This document shows, one piece after another, positions 42,402-51,578 of a stretch of DNA of 64,000 nucleotides. The DNA comes from Staphylococcus saprophyticus subsp. saprophyticus ATCC 15305 = NCTC 7292 (GTDB taxonomy: Bacteria > Bacillota > Bacilli > Staphylococcales > Staphylococcaceae): assembly GCF_000010125.1 (NCBI RefSeq), contig NC_007350.1:682001-746000 (forward strand), written 5' to 3'. Position 1 is the stretch's first letter, and each line of letters opens with the position of its first letter. Both the position numbers and the translations under genes were made by a program. The notes under the pieces were generated by a model. It saw only the letters and a list, made by a program, of their open reading frames with translations, was not told the origin of the DNA and ran no database searches.

Positions 42402-42641
42402 ATGGCTAACAATAATAACCAAAATGGACAAGATTCTACACAAGAAGTGGTTGATTTTTTCAAAACTTTTAAATGGAGAATTATCGGCTTCTTGGCATTC
42501 TTAATCATTGCGATTTTATTCCTAACTTTAGGTTTTTGGAGTACAATTTTAATTTTAGTATTATGTTTGATTGGAATAGGAATCGGGTATACTAAAGACC
42601 GTAAGCAAGACTTTTTAAATTTCCTTAATCGATGGAGTTAA
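42402..42641 (+). CDS. DUF2273 small membrane protein of the asp23 operon
   Basis: 79 aa. A hydrophilic, Asn/Gln-rich N-terminus (NNNNQNGQDSTQ) precedes two membrane helices (~28-45 and 47-64, WRIIGFLAFLIIAILFLTL) and a charged C-terminal KDRKQDFLNFLNRW, the DUF2273 arrangement. It always sits between amaP and asp23 in staphylococci, 12 bp after amaP here, and presumably helps place Asp23 at the membrane; its biochemical role is unknown. GGGAGGG precedes the ATG. Confidence 0.85.
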   Translation: MANNNNQNGQDSTQEVVDFFKTFKWRIIGFLAFLIIAILFLTLGFWSTILILVLCLIGIGIGYTKDRKQDFLNFLNRWS

Positions 42642-42657
42642 TCGATTAAAATGATGT

Positions 42658-42751
42658 AACAAAGTAGTAGTGATTATTAAGTATTTATAAAATAAATTTT
42701 ATTTAACAAAGTAGTAGTGATTATTAAGTATTTATAAAATAAATTTTATTT
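42658..42751. repeat. Perfect 47-bp tandem duplication upstream of asp23
   Basis: Unit 42658-42704 is repeated exactly at 42705-42751. It begins AACAAAGTAGTAG and ends AAATTTTATTT. A third partial start (GACAAAG) continues into the asp23 ribosome site, showing the duplication lies in the asp23 leader. Each copy has TTTATAAAAT, a -10-like sequence, so an extra internal promoter may also be duplicated. Confidence 0.95.
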
Positions 42752-42769
42752 GACAAAGGAGAATGTATT

Positions 42770-43270
42770 ATGGCAGTAGATAACAACAAAGCTAAACAAG
42801 CTTATGACAACCAAACAGGTGTAAATGAGAAAGAACAAGAACAAAGACAAGAGCAACAAAATCAACAACCTGAGTTCACTAATAAATTATCATTTTCTGA
42901 TGAAGTAATTGAAAAAATTGCTGGTATTGCAGCACGTGAAGTTAGTGGTATTTTAGAAATGAAAGGCGGATTTGTCGACAACATTTCTAGCTCATTCGGT
43001 AGCAACAACAATGTATCACAAGGCGTTAGTGTTGAAGTTGGTGAAAAACAAGCTGCTGTTGACTTAAAAGTTGTTTTAGAATATGGCGAATCAGCTCCAA
43101 AAATCTTCCGTAAAGTAACTGACTTAGTTAAAGAACAAGTTAAATATATTACTGGTCTTGACGTAGTTGAAGTTAACATGCGCGTTGAAGATGTAATGAC
43201 TAAAAAAGAATGGTCTCAAAAAAATGAAAAAAGCCAAAGCTCAAACAATGAGGACAAAGGTTTACAATAA
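42770..43270 (+). CDS. asp23: Alkaline shock protein 23
   Basis: 166 aa, Asp23/DUF322 family. After a charged, glutamine-rich N-terminus (residues ~1-40) comes the core [60 protein letters not shown] and [15 protein letters not shown]. It is an abundant membrane-associated protein of the cell-envelope stress response, attached by AmaP. ATG follows AAAGGAG. The gene lies behind a sigma-B promoter at the head of the operon, plus the duplicated 47-bp leader, so it may be expressed at a higher level than amaP. A strong terminator follows. Confidence 0.95.
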   Translation: MAVDNNKAKQAYDNQTGVNEKEQEQRQEQQNQQPEFTNKLSFSDEVIEKIAGIAAREVSGILEMKGGFVDNISSSFGSNNNVSQGVSVEVGEKQAAVDLKVVLEYGESAPKIFRKVTDLVKEQVKYITGLDVVEVNMRVEDVMTKKEWSQKNEKSQSSNNEDKGLQ

Positions 43271-43287
43271 TTAATTGAGAATCTAAT

Positions 43288-43327
43288 AAAAGTACCGATA
43301 AAGCCTAGGCTTTATCGGTACTTTTTT
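43288..43327. terminator. Terminator after asp23
   Basis: Near-perfect palindrome: AAAAGTACCGATAAAGCC and GGCTTTATCGGTACTTTT around a central TA. The T-run serves the plus strand and the A-run the convergent sfaD transcript. Confidence 0.9.
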
Positions 43328-43373
43328 CGTATTTAAAATTAATATAAACGCATTCATTCAATCTATTTTTACT

Positions 43374-45329
43374 TTAATCTAGCGGACGGTAAAGTGGGTT
43401 ATCGACTTTGATGTACGTATAATAGTCTGCTTCATCTTCTAATCTCATTGTCGTTACACATTTATAATCAATTTTCGAAGCAAATAAAATGGATTCAATT
43501 GATTTGATTCTAGTCGTATTATCCATAGTTTGTGAGATTACTTGAAGTTTTTCATGAAGCATATTGCTAATCATAGACCAAATTGAAGTCTCCAAGTCTT
43601 TACTTTCACTAGCCTGAGCTATGGATACGATGAGTTCACCGAGATGATTTTGGATACTTGAATAGAAGACTTTGTTAAATACGGTTTGAGATTGATCAGT
43701 TAATATTAATGACTTTTCATGAAATGTATCGGTAGAATAACCCATGCTATTTAGATAGTACTCATCAATACGTAATCCCTCAAAATCCCTAATATAGAGC
43801 TTATCTATAGAACCATCATGTTTAAATGTCGCAATTGAATTTTGTAAGTGAGCTTCTAAAGCGATGCCATATTTTACATATAACGGTAATGCTAAATCTA
43901 TTAATGCTTGAGCATACGATTGCATCCATTGGATACTCGCCTCATCATAACTCTCGAATTGATGTGCTTTTTTGTATTTTTTAATTAATGTCCATATAGG
44001 TGTTTCACTATTATTGATATAGTTAGCAACAAGACTTGATGGAATCATCGGTATGGTATTGCTTTGAATAGATTTATAAATGTTTTCACGAAATAGTGTA
44101 CCTAATTGTTCACTTTTAATGGTTTGTATCGATTCGGCGTCTTGCGGATTATAAAAATGTATACCTGCGAGCTCATCAATCGTATCTGCCTTAATATTTT
44201 TAAAGAGACTATCTGTGCTTTTAATATTATTTAATATTCTTGTAACTTGTGGCCCATTAATTGTTGTCTGTTCAGATAAAGTACGAATTTCACCAGTAAT
44301 GTGAACATTAGTGGATAACTTGATATGTGGTAATGTTTCTGGTAATTCAGGCATCAGCGTTCTAAATGATAAACCTGCAAAATAATCTAATTCGTAGTCA
44401 ACAGGGATAATGAGTCCTTTTTCAAGTTCTTGAATATAATCTTGTTTTAAAATTTCATCATATTGCCATGGATGTACAGCCATCGCGTAGTAATTATCAA
44501 CTTTGTCATTACTGAGTATTTTAACTGCTGAATCATGTAAACCATCAAAGCAATTGTAGACTAAGTCATTATAATTATTATTTAAAGCATGTGTTTTAGC
44601 GATATTTTTATGAATTAATATAAATTGCAATTTGATGTTATTTGCAAATTCAGAAGAATAAGCAATTGCAGTTTCAGGTGTCATACCTTTACGTAATTTG
44701 GCACCTGGATGTAATGGATGACCTTCGACAACTGCTTGCTCAGACCTTAAATACGGATCGGCCGATGCGTAAATGAGTTCACACAATGGTTCGCTATCAT
44801 CAGTCAGTGTATACGCCTGATAACTTAATGCTATGGCCATATTAGCTACGCTATTATCCATATCTTCTTTGAACTGCATACTTGCCTCATTATCTAAGTG
44901 AGGTGCTTCTAATAAAATACACGATAATATTTCACTTGGATGTAATATACGATGATATTCATTATTTTGTTCAAAATAAAATGGCCCTGTCACATTAATT
45001 CTGTCGAAGGCATGTTGTCCTAAAATAGGTGCATATAACTTTATTTGTGCATGTGGGAATGAAATTGTTAATACTTTCGTATGTGGTGTGGCTATTGTGA
45101 AAGATAACTGTTTAGTATCAATGATTTCACTGTAATCTCGGCAATTAACTAAATTCTCCCGATGCATTGAAGTTATCAATCTTTGTGAAATTTTATCTCG
45201 ACTTTCTATTAATATAGAATTAAATGCCTCTGCCCAAGTAGGGTTTACAGATTGTATATAAGACAGCGCATATTGTTCATCATTAGTAAGTTTATTAATT
45301 AAATTGTTGTCGTTTATTTTGGAATTCAT
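43374..45329 (-). CDS. sfaD: Staphyloferrin A synthetase SfaD (NIS family)
   Basis: 651 aa NRPS-independent siderophore synthetase of the IucA/IucC family. The nucleotide/citrate motif EGHPLHPGAK is at 202-211; ALEAHLQNSIATF and RDFEGLRIDEYY lie in the C-terminal half. In S. aureus SfaD joins the first citrate to the side-chain amine of D-ornithine using ATP. ATG at 45329 with AGAGGTG upstream. It is transcribed away from sfaABC; its promoter (TTGATA-17-TAATAT, minus strand) encloses the shared Fur box. It ends at the shared terminator with asp23. Confidence 0.93.
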   Translation of the reverse strand: MNSKINDNNLINKLTNDEQYALSYIQSVNPTWAEAFNSILIESRDKISQRLITSMHRENLVNCRDYSEIIDTKQLSFTIATPHTKVLTISFPHAQIKLYAPILGQHAFDRINVTGPFYFEQNNEYHRILHPSEILSCILLEAPHLDNEASMQFKEDMDNSVANMAIALSYQAYTLTDDSEPLCELIYASADPYLRSEQAVVEGHPLHPGAKLRKGMTPETAIAYSSEFANNIKLQFILIHKNIAKTHALNNNYNDLVYNCFDGLHDSAVKILSNDKVDNYYAMAVHPWQYDEILKQDYIQELEKGLIIPVDYELDYFAGLSFRTLMPELPETLPHIKLSTNVHITGEIRTLSEQTTINGPQVTRILNNIKSTDSLFKNIKADTIDELAGIHFYNPQDAESIQTIKSEQLGTLFRENIYKSIQSNTIPMIPSSLVANYINNSETPIWTLIKKYKKAHQFESYDEASIQWMQSYAQALIDLALPLYVKYGIALEAHLQNSIATFKHDGSIDKLYIRDFEGLRIDEYYLNSMGYSTDTFHEKSLILTDQSQTVFNKVFYSSIQNHLGELIVSIAQASESKDLETSIWSMISNMLHEKLQVISQTMDNTTRIKSIESILFASKIDYKCVTTMRLEDEADYYTYIKVDNPLYRPLD

Positions 45330-45351
45330 AATGCACCTCTAAAAAAATTAT

Positions 45352-45380
45352 TTTACAAACGTATAAGATATTTGTATAAT
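45352..45380 (+). promoter_or_regulatory. Promoter of sfaABC
   Basis: TTTACA (45352-45357), a 17-bp spacer and a perfect TATAAT (45375-45380). The Fur box starts 10 bp after the -10, covering the transcript start. Confidence 0.75.
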
Positions 45381-45382
45381 CC

Positions 45383-45411
45383 ATATTATCGATAATGATA
45401 ATTATTATCAA
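45383..45411 (-). promoter_or_regulatory. Promoter of sfaD
   Basis: Read on the minus strand: TTGATA (45406-45411), a 17-bp spacer and TAATAT (45383-45388). The Fur box fills the spacer and overlaps the -35. Confidence 0.65.
45391..45409. promoter_or_regulatory. Fur box shared by sfaD and sfaABC
   Basis: GATAATGATAATTATTATC matches the 19-bp consensus GATAATGATAATCATTATC at 18 positions. It overlaps both divergent promoters, so one iron-loaded Fur dimer could silence both directions. Confidence 0.92.
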
Positions 45412-45431
45412 TTAAAAACAGGAGGAATTAC

Positions 45432-46607
45432 ATGGCAAAGTATTTTTTTCCAAGTTCATTCTTACTGTTTTTAGGGAACTGGATTGGACAAATTACGCTG
45501 AATTGGTATGTATTTACTTTATATCATAACGCAATTTATCTCGGATTAATTAATTTTTTCCGACTCGTACCCATTTTGCTCATAAGTGTATGGGCGGGCA
45601 GTTTGGCAGATAAATATGAAAAAGGTAATCTTTTAAAAATAACTGTATCAGCGTCTTGCATATTAACTACTATACTATGTATTTTAACATTTCAACATGC
45701 AAAACTACCTATTGTTGTATTTTTAATTTATGCGCTTGGGCGGGGAATAATGAGCGCTATAGAAACACCAGTACGTCAAGCAGTGCTACCAGATTTAACT
45801 CAAAGATTAACGACGACTCAGGCTGTTGCTTATCACTCATTTATTATTAATATTTGTAGATCGATTGGACCCGCCATCGCAGGTTTTATCATGGCTACTT
45901 ACAATGCAGAAATAAGTTTTGGCGTTCAAGCGTTTTGCTATCTTGTATCACTCATACTTTGTTTGCCATTGAACTTTAGTGAGCATATAATAGCTAAGGA
46001 AAATACAGATGTAAGCATAAAATATGTGATGACATATTTTAAAGAAAATTTAGAAGGATCTAGAATCTTTGTGACGTCATTATTGATTATGGCAACTGGA
46101 TTTACCTATACAACGTTATTACCAGTATTAACGGATAAAACATTTCCCAACCAAGTGACTATTTTTGGGAGTGCTATGACGTGTTGTGCGATAGGTGGTA
46201 TTATTGCAACCATGATTTTACCTAATATTTTAGAGAAAGTATCAATGGTGAAAATGTATTACGTGAGTTCGATTTTATTCGGAGTATCACTGCTTTGTAC
46301 AATTAGCAGTCAAATTTGGTTGTTATTTACATCTATATTCTTTATAGGTCTTTTTAGCCAATGGGCACGCACTACAAATAGAATTTACTTCCAACATAGA
46401 GTGAAAGCAGAACATAGAGGTAAAATACTCAGCGTCGTAATGATGGACAGAGGGATGATTCCTTTAGGCGCAATGGTCATGAGTTTCTTGGCAGAATTTA
46501 TCGGGATTATTGAAACTTTCGTCATCATGGGTATAAGTACATTTATCATCGCATTCGTATTTAGTGTGATTAGTAGACAAAGAAAAAATGGAGGCAGTAT
46601 TGTATGA
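45432..46607 (+). CDS. sfaA: Staphyloferrin A exporter SfaA (MFS)
   Basis: 391 aa with about 12 membrane helices of the major facilitator family; a motif-A-like SLADKYEKGN follows helix 2 (WAGSLADKYEK). In S. aureus SfaA secretes staphyloferrin A. The ATG at 45432 has CAGGAGGA upstream. It starts the sfaABC operon under the Fur-controlled promoter; its stop overlaps the sfaB ATG (ATGA). MFS drug exporters look similar, but the location fixes the role with good confidence. Confidence 0.9.
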   Translation: MAKYFFPSSFLLFLGNWIGQITLNWYVFTLYHNAIYLGLINFFRLVPILLISVWAGSLADKYEKGNLLKITVSASCILTTILCILTFQHAKLPIVVFLIYALGRGIMSAIETPVRQAVLPDLTQRLTTTQAVAYHSFIINICRSIGPAIAGFIMATYNAEISFGVQAFCYLVSLILCLPLNFSEHIIAKENTDVSIKYVMTYFKENLEGSRIFVTSLLIMATGFTYTTLLPVLTDKTFPNQVTIFGSAMTCCAIGGIIATMILPNILEKVSMVKMYYVSSILFGVSLLCTISSQIWLLFTSIFFIGLFSQWARTTNRIYFQHRVKAEHRGKILSVVMMDRGMIPLGAMVMSFLAEFIGIIETFVIMGISTFIIAFVFSVISRQRKNGGSIV

Positions 46608-48361
46608 TGCATCAAACGTGGCAGTTAGCAGATAGAAATGTACAATATCGTATTTTTAATGCAATTATTAAAGAACAAATTTTTCCTGAAAACATGTTTT
46701 TTAACGAGTATGAGCATTTTGTTGAATTGCAAATTCATGGCCAAGTGTTGAAATTACAAAAATCTAGAAAAAGTGCTATGGAAAGATATGAATTTTATGG
46801 TGCTATCTCCTATATCAAAAGTAAAGTAGAGACTGAGATTGCTTCATTAGAACAACTTTTAACTGTACTGGATACTCATTTTGATATTCCAATTAGTCAA
46901 AGATTAACTGAAGAATTGCTATCCAGTAGAGAAGGGTTCGCATTAACGTATGAACACTTTAATCATAGACAATCGCTAATTCATGCAACACTTAAATTTT
47001 CAAAAATGCCTGAAACAATTAATTTCTTTTCATGGCTTCAACATATGGCAGATACTGAACAAATTAATGACTTAAGTTATTCAGAAAGTCTTGTCATCGA
47101 AGGTCATCCAACACACCCTTTATCAAAGACGAAGTTACCTTTATCAGAAGCAGAGATTAAACAATATGCACCAGAATTTGAAAAAATAATTGGTTTGCCA
47201 ATCATGCTTATACATAAACAACATTGTGTCATAACATCTATGGAAAACGATACGGACTTCATTTTAGATGAGATTGTTCCTGAATATCGTTATAAATTAA
47301 AAGCCTTCTTGGATGTTCACGACTTGGAATTAAATGATTATAGTTTAATGTTTGTACACCCTTGGCAGTATGAAAAGGTTATTCCGCATCAATTTGCAGA
47401 ATGGATTGAATCTAAGTATTTATTACCAACACCTTTTGAAGTTGAAGCAAAAGCAACACTATCATTTAGAACGATGCAATTAATAGGGAAACCTTACCAT
47501 ATCAAGTTACCAGTTGATGTACAAACCACAAGTGCAGTACGTACAGTGTCTAGTGTGACAACGGTAGATGGGCCTAAACTCAGTTATGAATTACAGGATA
47601 TGCTAGATATATATCCTCAACTGCATGTTTCTATGGAGCCGTTTGGTATTCATGCTAAGACGGAGCCTGATATTGCACGTCATTTGGCTTGTATTGTCAG
47701 ACATCAACCCTATTTGGCTGATAATGGTACAACTATAGTGACAGCGAGTTTAGTCAATAGAAATCCAGTTGATAACCAAATAACAGTAGATAGTTATTTG
47801 AATTGGATTAATGATGAAATTACAGAGGATACGATTAAGAAATTTCTCAGTGTTTATACCAAAACATTGATTGATCCTTTAGTAGCCTATATACAAGATT
47901 ATGGTATTGCGTTAGAAGCACATATGCAAAATACAATTGTTAATTTAGGTCCTAATTATCAAATGCAATTTATTATTAGAGATTTAGGTGGTTCAAGAAT
48001 TGATTTATCAACATTACAACAAAAATTGCCCAATATCACGCTTACAAATAAAAGTTTAATAGCAGAAAATATAGAATCAGTCATTGCTAAATTTCAACAT
48101 GCTGTAATTCAAAATCAAATTGCGGAACTGATTCATCATTTTTCTCAATATGATGGGGTTGAAGAAACACAGCTATTTGAGATTGTAAGTGAAATTGTAG
48201 AACAAGCAATTGATCCCCATAAACCACATGCCCAAAAATTAAGAAATGTGCTATTTGGGCCGACAATTACTGTTAAAGCTTTATTAAGAATGAGAATGGA
48301 AAGCAAAGTGAAACAATATGTAACAATAGATTTGAGGAATCCGATATATAAAGAGGTGTAA
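46604..48361 (+). CDS. sfaB: Staphyloferrin A synthetase SfaB (NIS family)
   Basis: 585 aa, second IucA/IucC-family synthetase. EGHPTHPLSK is at 166-175, the same motif as in SfaD, and ALEAHMQNTIVNLG with RDLGGSRIDLSTL lies in the C-terminal half. In S. aureus SfaB adds the second citrate to the citryl-D-ornithine made by SfaD, completing staphyloferrin A. The ATG at 46604 overlaps the sfaA stop; a second in-frame ATG follows directly, and GGAGG inside sfaA serves both. Translation is thus coupled to the exporter. Confidence 0.92.
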   Translation: MMHQTWQLADRNVQYRIFNAIIKEQIFPENMFFNEYEHFVELQIHGQVLKLQKSRKSAMERYEFYGAISYIKSKVETEIASLEQLLTVLDTHFDIPISQRLTEELLSSREGFALTYEHFNHRQSLIHATLKFSKMPETINFFSWLQHMADTEQINDLSYSESLVIEGHPTHPLSKTKLPLSEAEIKQYAPEFEKIIGLPIMLIHKQHCVITSMENDTDFILDEIVPEYRYKLKAFLDVHDLELNDYSLMFVHPWQYEKVIPHQFAEWIESKYLLPTPFEVEAKATLSFRTMQLIGKPYHIKLPVDVQTTSAVRTVSSVTTVDGPKLSYELQDMLDIYPQLHVSMEPFGIHAKTEPDIARHLACIVRHQPYLADNGTTIVTASLVNRNPVDNQITVDSYLNWINDEITEDTIKKFLSVYTKTLIDPLVAYIQDYGIALEAHMQNTIVNLGPNYQMQFIIRDLGGSRIDLSTLQQKLPNITLTNKSLIAENIESVIAKFQHAVIQNQIAELIHHFSQYDGVEETQLFEIVSEIVEQAIDPHKPHAQKLRNVLFGPTITVKALLRMRMESKVKQYVTIDLRNPIYKEV

Positions 48362-48364
48362 CGT

Positions 48365-49426
48365 ATGGCGCAAGTAAAAATAAATTTATCAAAAATAAAA
48401 TACAATGCTCAAGTGCTATCGTCTATTTTTAATCAAAATCATATACGATTTACAGCCGTAATTAAGTGTGTTGGTGGTGATAATAGAATTGTAGAAACAC
48501 TCAAAGAAATCGGATTGACACACTTTGCAGATGCCCGTATTGAGAACATTACTAAAAGTAAAAATGAAGATCTATCTTTTATGATGATTAGGACGCCAAG
48601 TCGAAGCGAATTAAACGATGTCGTGCAGCAAACGGATATCAGTATCCAAACTGAAATAACAACGATTCGACGATTAAATGATATCGCTAGGGAAAAAGGT
48701 ACGAAACATAAAATATTGTTGATGGTAGATTGGAAAGACGGCCGAGAGGGCATTCTTACTTATGACATCATTGATTATATTAATGAAATCTTGTACATGC
48801 ACCATGTGTCCATCGTTGGTCTTGCGTTTAATTTTATGTGTTTTCAATCAGTCATACCTACAGAAGAAGATGTGGCTTTAATCAATCAATTTGTAGATTC
48901 AGTGGAACGTGAGACAAATATGAAATTTTCAATTATTTCAGGTGGCAATTCGAGTATGATTCCCCAAATGCTTTATAGAGATTTTGGCAGAATTAATGAG
49001 TTAAGAATAGGTGAAACTTTATTTAGAGGTGTAGAAACAACAACAAATCAATCCATAGCTTCTTTATATCAAAATGCAATAACCTTAGAAGCGGAAATTG
49101 TAGAAATTAAACCTCGAATGAATATTGCTACCGGACATCAATACTTACAAGCGATTGTGGATATAGGAAATTTAGATACAGCTGTTGAAGATATCCAACC
49201 GTTACATCACCATATAAGCATTGCAGGTGCTACGAGTGATCATGTCATGCTTGATTTATTGAATCAAGATTACTATCAAGTAGGTGATAAAATACAATTC
49301 AGTTTAGGTTATAAAGCATTAGCCCATAGTATGTATATGGTTAATTTAAAAAAAGCTTATCATCACGATGAGATCATAGAAAATTTGTGTAACAATTTTA
49401 ATGTTGAAAAATCAAATCGTTTTTAA
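48365..49426 (+). CDS. sfaC: Ornithine racemase-like PLP enzyme SfaC
   Basis: 353 aa of the alanine-racemase fold (type III PLP). The PLP lysine is Lys34 in TAVIKCVGGDN; IISGGNSSMIPQM and RIGETLFRG form the phosphate-binding and active-site region. In S. aureus SfaC is thought to make D-ornithine for SfaD. It follows sfaB after 3 bp; GAGGTG in the end of sfaB is the ribosome site. Which amino acid it accepts is inferred from the neighbours, since the family also contains lysine and alanine racemases. Confidence 0.88.
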   Translation: MAQVKINLSKIKYNAQVLSSIFNQNHIRFTAVIKCVGGDNRIVETLKEIGLTHFADARIENITKSKNEDLSFMMIRTPSRSELNDVVQQTDISIQTEITTIRRLNDIAREKGTKHKILLMVDWKDGREGILTYDIIDYINEILYMHHVSIVGLAFNFMCFQSVIPTEEDVALINQFVDSVERETNMKFSIISGGNSSMIPQMLYRDFGRINELRIGETLFRGVETTTNQSIASLYQNAITLEAEIVEIKPRMNIATGHQYLQAIVDIGNLDTAVEDIQPLHHHISIAGATSDHVMLDLLNQDYYQVGDKIQFSLGYKALAHSMYMVNLKKAYHHDEIIENLCNNFNVEKSNRF

Positions 49427-49454
49427 GCTTTAATAAAAAGACTAAAAGTTTTTA

Positions 49455-49483
49455 TTGACACCGATAATCATTATCAATAGAAT
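49455..49483 (+). promoter_or_regulatory. Fur-controlled promoter of htsABC
   Basis: TTGACA (49455-49460), a 17-bp spacer and TAGAAT (49478-49483). The Fur box lies in the spacer: positions 49457-49475 end in GATAATCATTATC, the consensus right half plus core, matching 16 of 19 bases. Confidence 0.85.
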
Positions 49484-49520
49484 TAAATATGTAATTATAC
49501 ATATCTAAGGAGGGAAAACG

Positions 49521-50531
49521 ATGAAACATAGTTATAAAATTATGGGTATCCTGTTTTTAACTTTAACACTAGTCATACTGGCTGCCTGTGGTAGTGTCAG
49601 TGATAATGATTCGAGTAAATCGGATAAAGGTGATGACAATAAAGATGGTGTGACGATTAAACATGATGGAGGTACTACTAAAGTTGCCAAAGATCCTAAA
49701 CGTGTTGTTGCACTTGAATTCTCATTTGTTGATGCATTAGCTGCTTTAAATGTGAAACCAGTAGGCGTAGCTGATGATGGTGACAAGAATAGAATTTTGG
49801 AACCAATACGAAAAGAAATTGGTGATTATACATCTGTAGGCGCACGTAAACAACCGAACTTAGAAGAAATCAGCAACCAAAAACCGGATGTCATTATTGC
49901 AGATACGAATAGACATAAAGGTATTCAAAAAGATTTAGAAAAAATTGCACCAACGATTATGTTACCAAGCTTTGATAGTGATTATAAAGATAATATAGAA
50001 GCCTTTAAAACAATTGCTAAAGCAGTCGGTAAAGAAGATAAAGGTAAAGAAAGACTTAAAGAACACGATGAATTAATGGATAAATATAGTAAAGAAATTA
50101 CTATGGATAAAAAACAACCCGTGTTACCTGCAGTAGTAGCGAAATCAGGATTACTTGCACATCCTGAAAACACATACGTAGGTCAATTATTAAAAGAATT
50201 AGGCTTTAATAATGCATTAAATAAAACAAAAACAGATAACTTATCTAAATACTTAAAAGGACCTTACTTACAATTAAATGCCGAAGTATTGTCAGATATT
50301 AATCCTGGACGTATGTTTATTATGGCAGACAAAGGTGAAAACGATCCAAATCTTAAAAAACAAGAAAATAATCCAGTTTGGCAAGATTTAGATGCAGTGA
50401 AAAATAATCGTGTTTCTGTAGTAGATCGAAATACATGGGCACGTGCACGTGGCATTATTTCTTCTGAGGAAATTGCTAAGCAACTAGTAGATATTTCTAA
50501 AGAGGAAAAAAAGGATAATCAACAAAAGTAG
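49521..50531 (+). CDS. htsA: Staphyloferrin A-binding lipoprotein HtsA
   Basis: 336 aa class III substrate-binding protein. Signal peptide with lipobox VILAAC, Cys23 being the lipidated residue; a Ser/Asp/Lys-rich tether follows. The mature domain has [30 protein letters not shown] and [18 protein letters not shown]; arginine-rich [16 protein letters not shown] is near the C-terminus. In S. aureus HtsA binds ferric staphyloferrin A at the cell surface. ATG with AAGGAGGG upstream. It lies 94 bp after sfaC but has its own Fur-controlled promoter. Partners HtsB and HtsC follow. Confidence 0.93.
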   Translation: MKHSYKIMGILFLTLTLVILAACGSVSDNDSSKSDKGDDNKDGVTIKHDGGTTKVAKDPKRVVALEFSFVDALAALNVKPVGVADDGDKNRILEPIRKEIGDYTSVGARKQPNLEEISNQKPDVIIADTNRHKGIQKDLEKIAPTIMLPSFDSDYKDNIEAFKTIAKAVGKEDKGKERLKEHDELMDKYSKEITMDKKQPVLPAVVAKSGLLAHPENTYVGQLLKELGFNNALNKTKTDNLSKYLKGPYLQLNAEVLSDINPGRMFIMADKGENDPNLKKQENNPVWQDLDAVKNNRVSVVDRNTWARARGIISSEEIAKQLVDISKEEKKDNQQK

Positions 50532-50543
50532 GGTGACAGGTAA

Positions 50544-51578
50544 ATGACTAAATCAAATAGCATTGACCCAACCAAATTAATAGAGAAAAAAACAAAAAAA
50601 CGCACAGCACTCACATTTATTGTGAGTGTGTGTGCGCTTTTTGTCATTATATACTTCAATTTAAGTGTAGGGTCGTCGCATATTACGTTTAACGATTTCA
50701 TGGATTACATATGGCATCATACCGACACAAAACAAACATTTTTAATACATAATGTGCGTATGCCACGCATGTTGGCAGCCTTATTCATTGGTGCTGCCCT
50801 GGGTGTAGCAGGTCTGTTAATGCAGGCAATGACGAGAAACCCATTGGCATCACCTCAAATTTTTGGCGTGAATGCCGGTGCTTCATTTGTTATCGTCTTT
50901 ATCACTATGATTGTACCTGCTTTATCTGAATACGCAACCATACTTGCATTTGTAGGCGCATTTATAGGCGGACTTACAGTATATTTTCTATCTGGATCCA
51001 CTAAGGGCATGACGCCAGTTAAACTAGCACTAGCTGGTATGGCAATCCATCTATTTTTTTCTAGCTTGACTCAAGGCATTATCCTTTTAAATGAAGATGC
51101 AACTTCAACGGTAATGTTTTGGCTTGTGGGTTCATTATCTACAATACAATGGCCACAAATTATAGGTGTCATACCATGGTTTGTGCTCGCATTTATAGGG
51201 GCCATTGCGATTGCTAAGCAACTAACAATCATGGAACTTGGTGAAGATTTAGCTACGTCTTTAGGACAAAATGTTAAATTAGTAAGAATAGCCACTGGTT
51301 TATTGGTCATTGTACTTGCAGGGGCATCCGTTTCAATTGCAGGACCAATTGGATTTGTAGGATTAATTGTACCTCATATTGTAAAACACTATATACGTGC
51401 AGATTATAGATTAATGGTTCCACTGACAATGGTGATTGGTGCAGATTTACTATTGTTATCTGATGTTTTAAGTCGATTAATTGCTTTTCCATTTGAATCA
51501 CCAGTTGGTATCGTGACTTCATTTGTAGGCGCACTATACTTCTTATTAATAACAATTAAAGGAGTCGATAGATTATGA
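50544..51578 (+). CDS. htsB: Staphyloferrin A permease HtsB (FecCD family)
   Basis: 344 aa. FecCD permease with about nine to ten helices and the coupling motif ELGEDLATSLGQNVKLVRI (residues ~231-249) that contacts the ATPase; GASFVIVFI, NPLASPQIFGVNAGA and GPIGFVGLIVPHIVKH are further family blocks. Forms a heterodimer with HtsC. ATG 12 bp after htsA, with AGGGTGACAGG upstream. Its stop overlaps the htsC start by 4 bp (ATGA). Confidence 0.92.
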   Translation: MTKSNSIDPTKLIEKKTKKRTALTFIVSVCALFVIIYFNLSVGSSHITFNDFMDYIWHHTDTKQTFLIHNVRMPRMLAALFIGAALGVAGLLMQAMTRNPLASPQIFGVNAGASFVIVFITMIVPALSEYATILAFVGAFIGGLTVYFLSGSTKGMTPVKLALAGMAIHLFFSSLTQGIILLNEDATSTVMFWLVGSLSTIQWPQIIGVIPWFVLAFIGAIAIAKQLTIMELGEDLATSLGQNVKLVRIATGLLVIVLAGASVSIAGPIGFVGLIVPHIVKHYIRADYRLMVPLTMVIGADLLLLSDVLSRLIAFPFESPVGIVTSFVGALYFLLITIKGVDRL

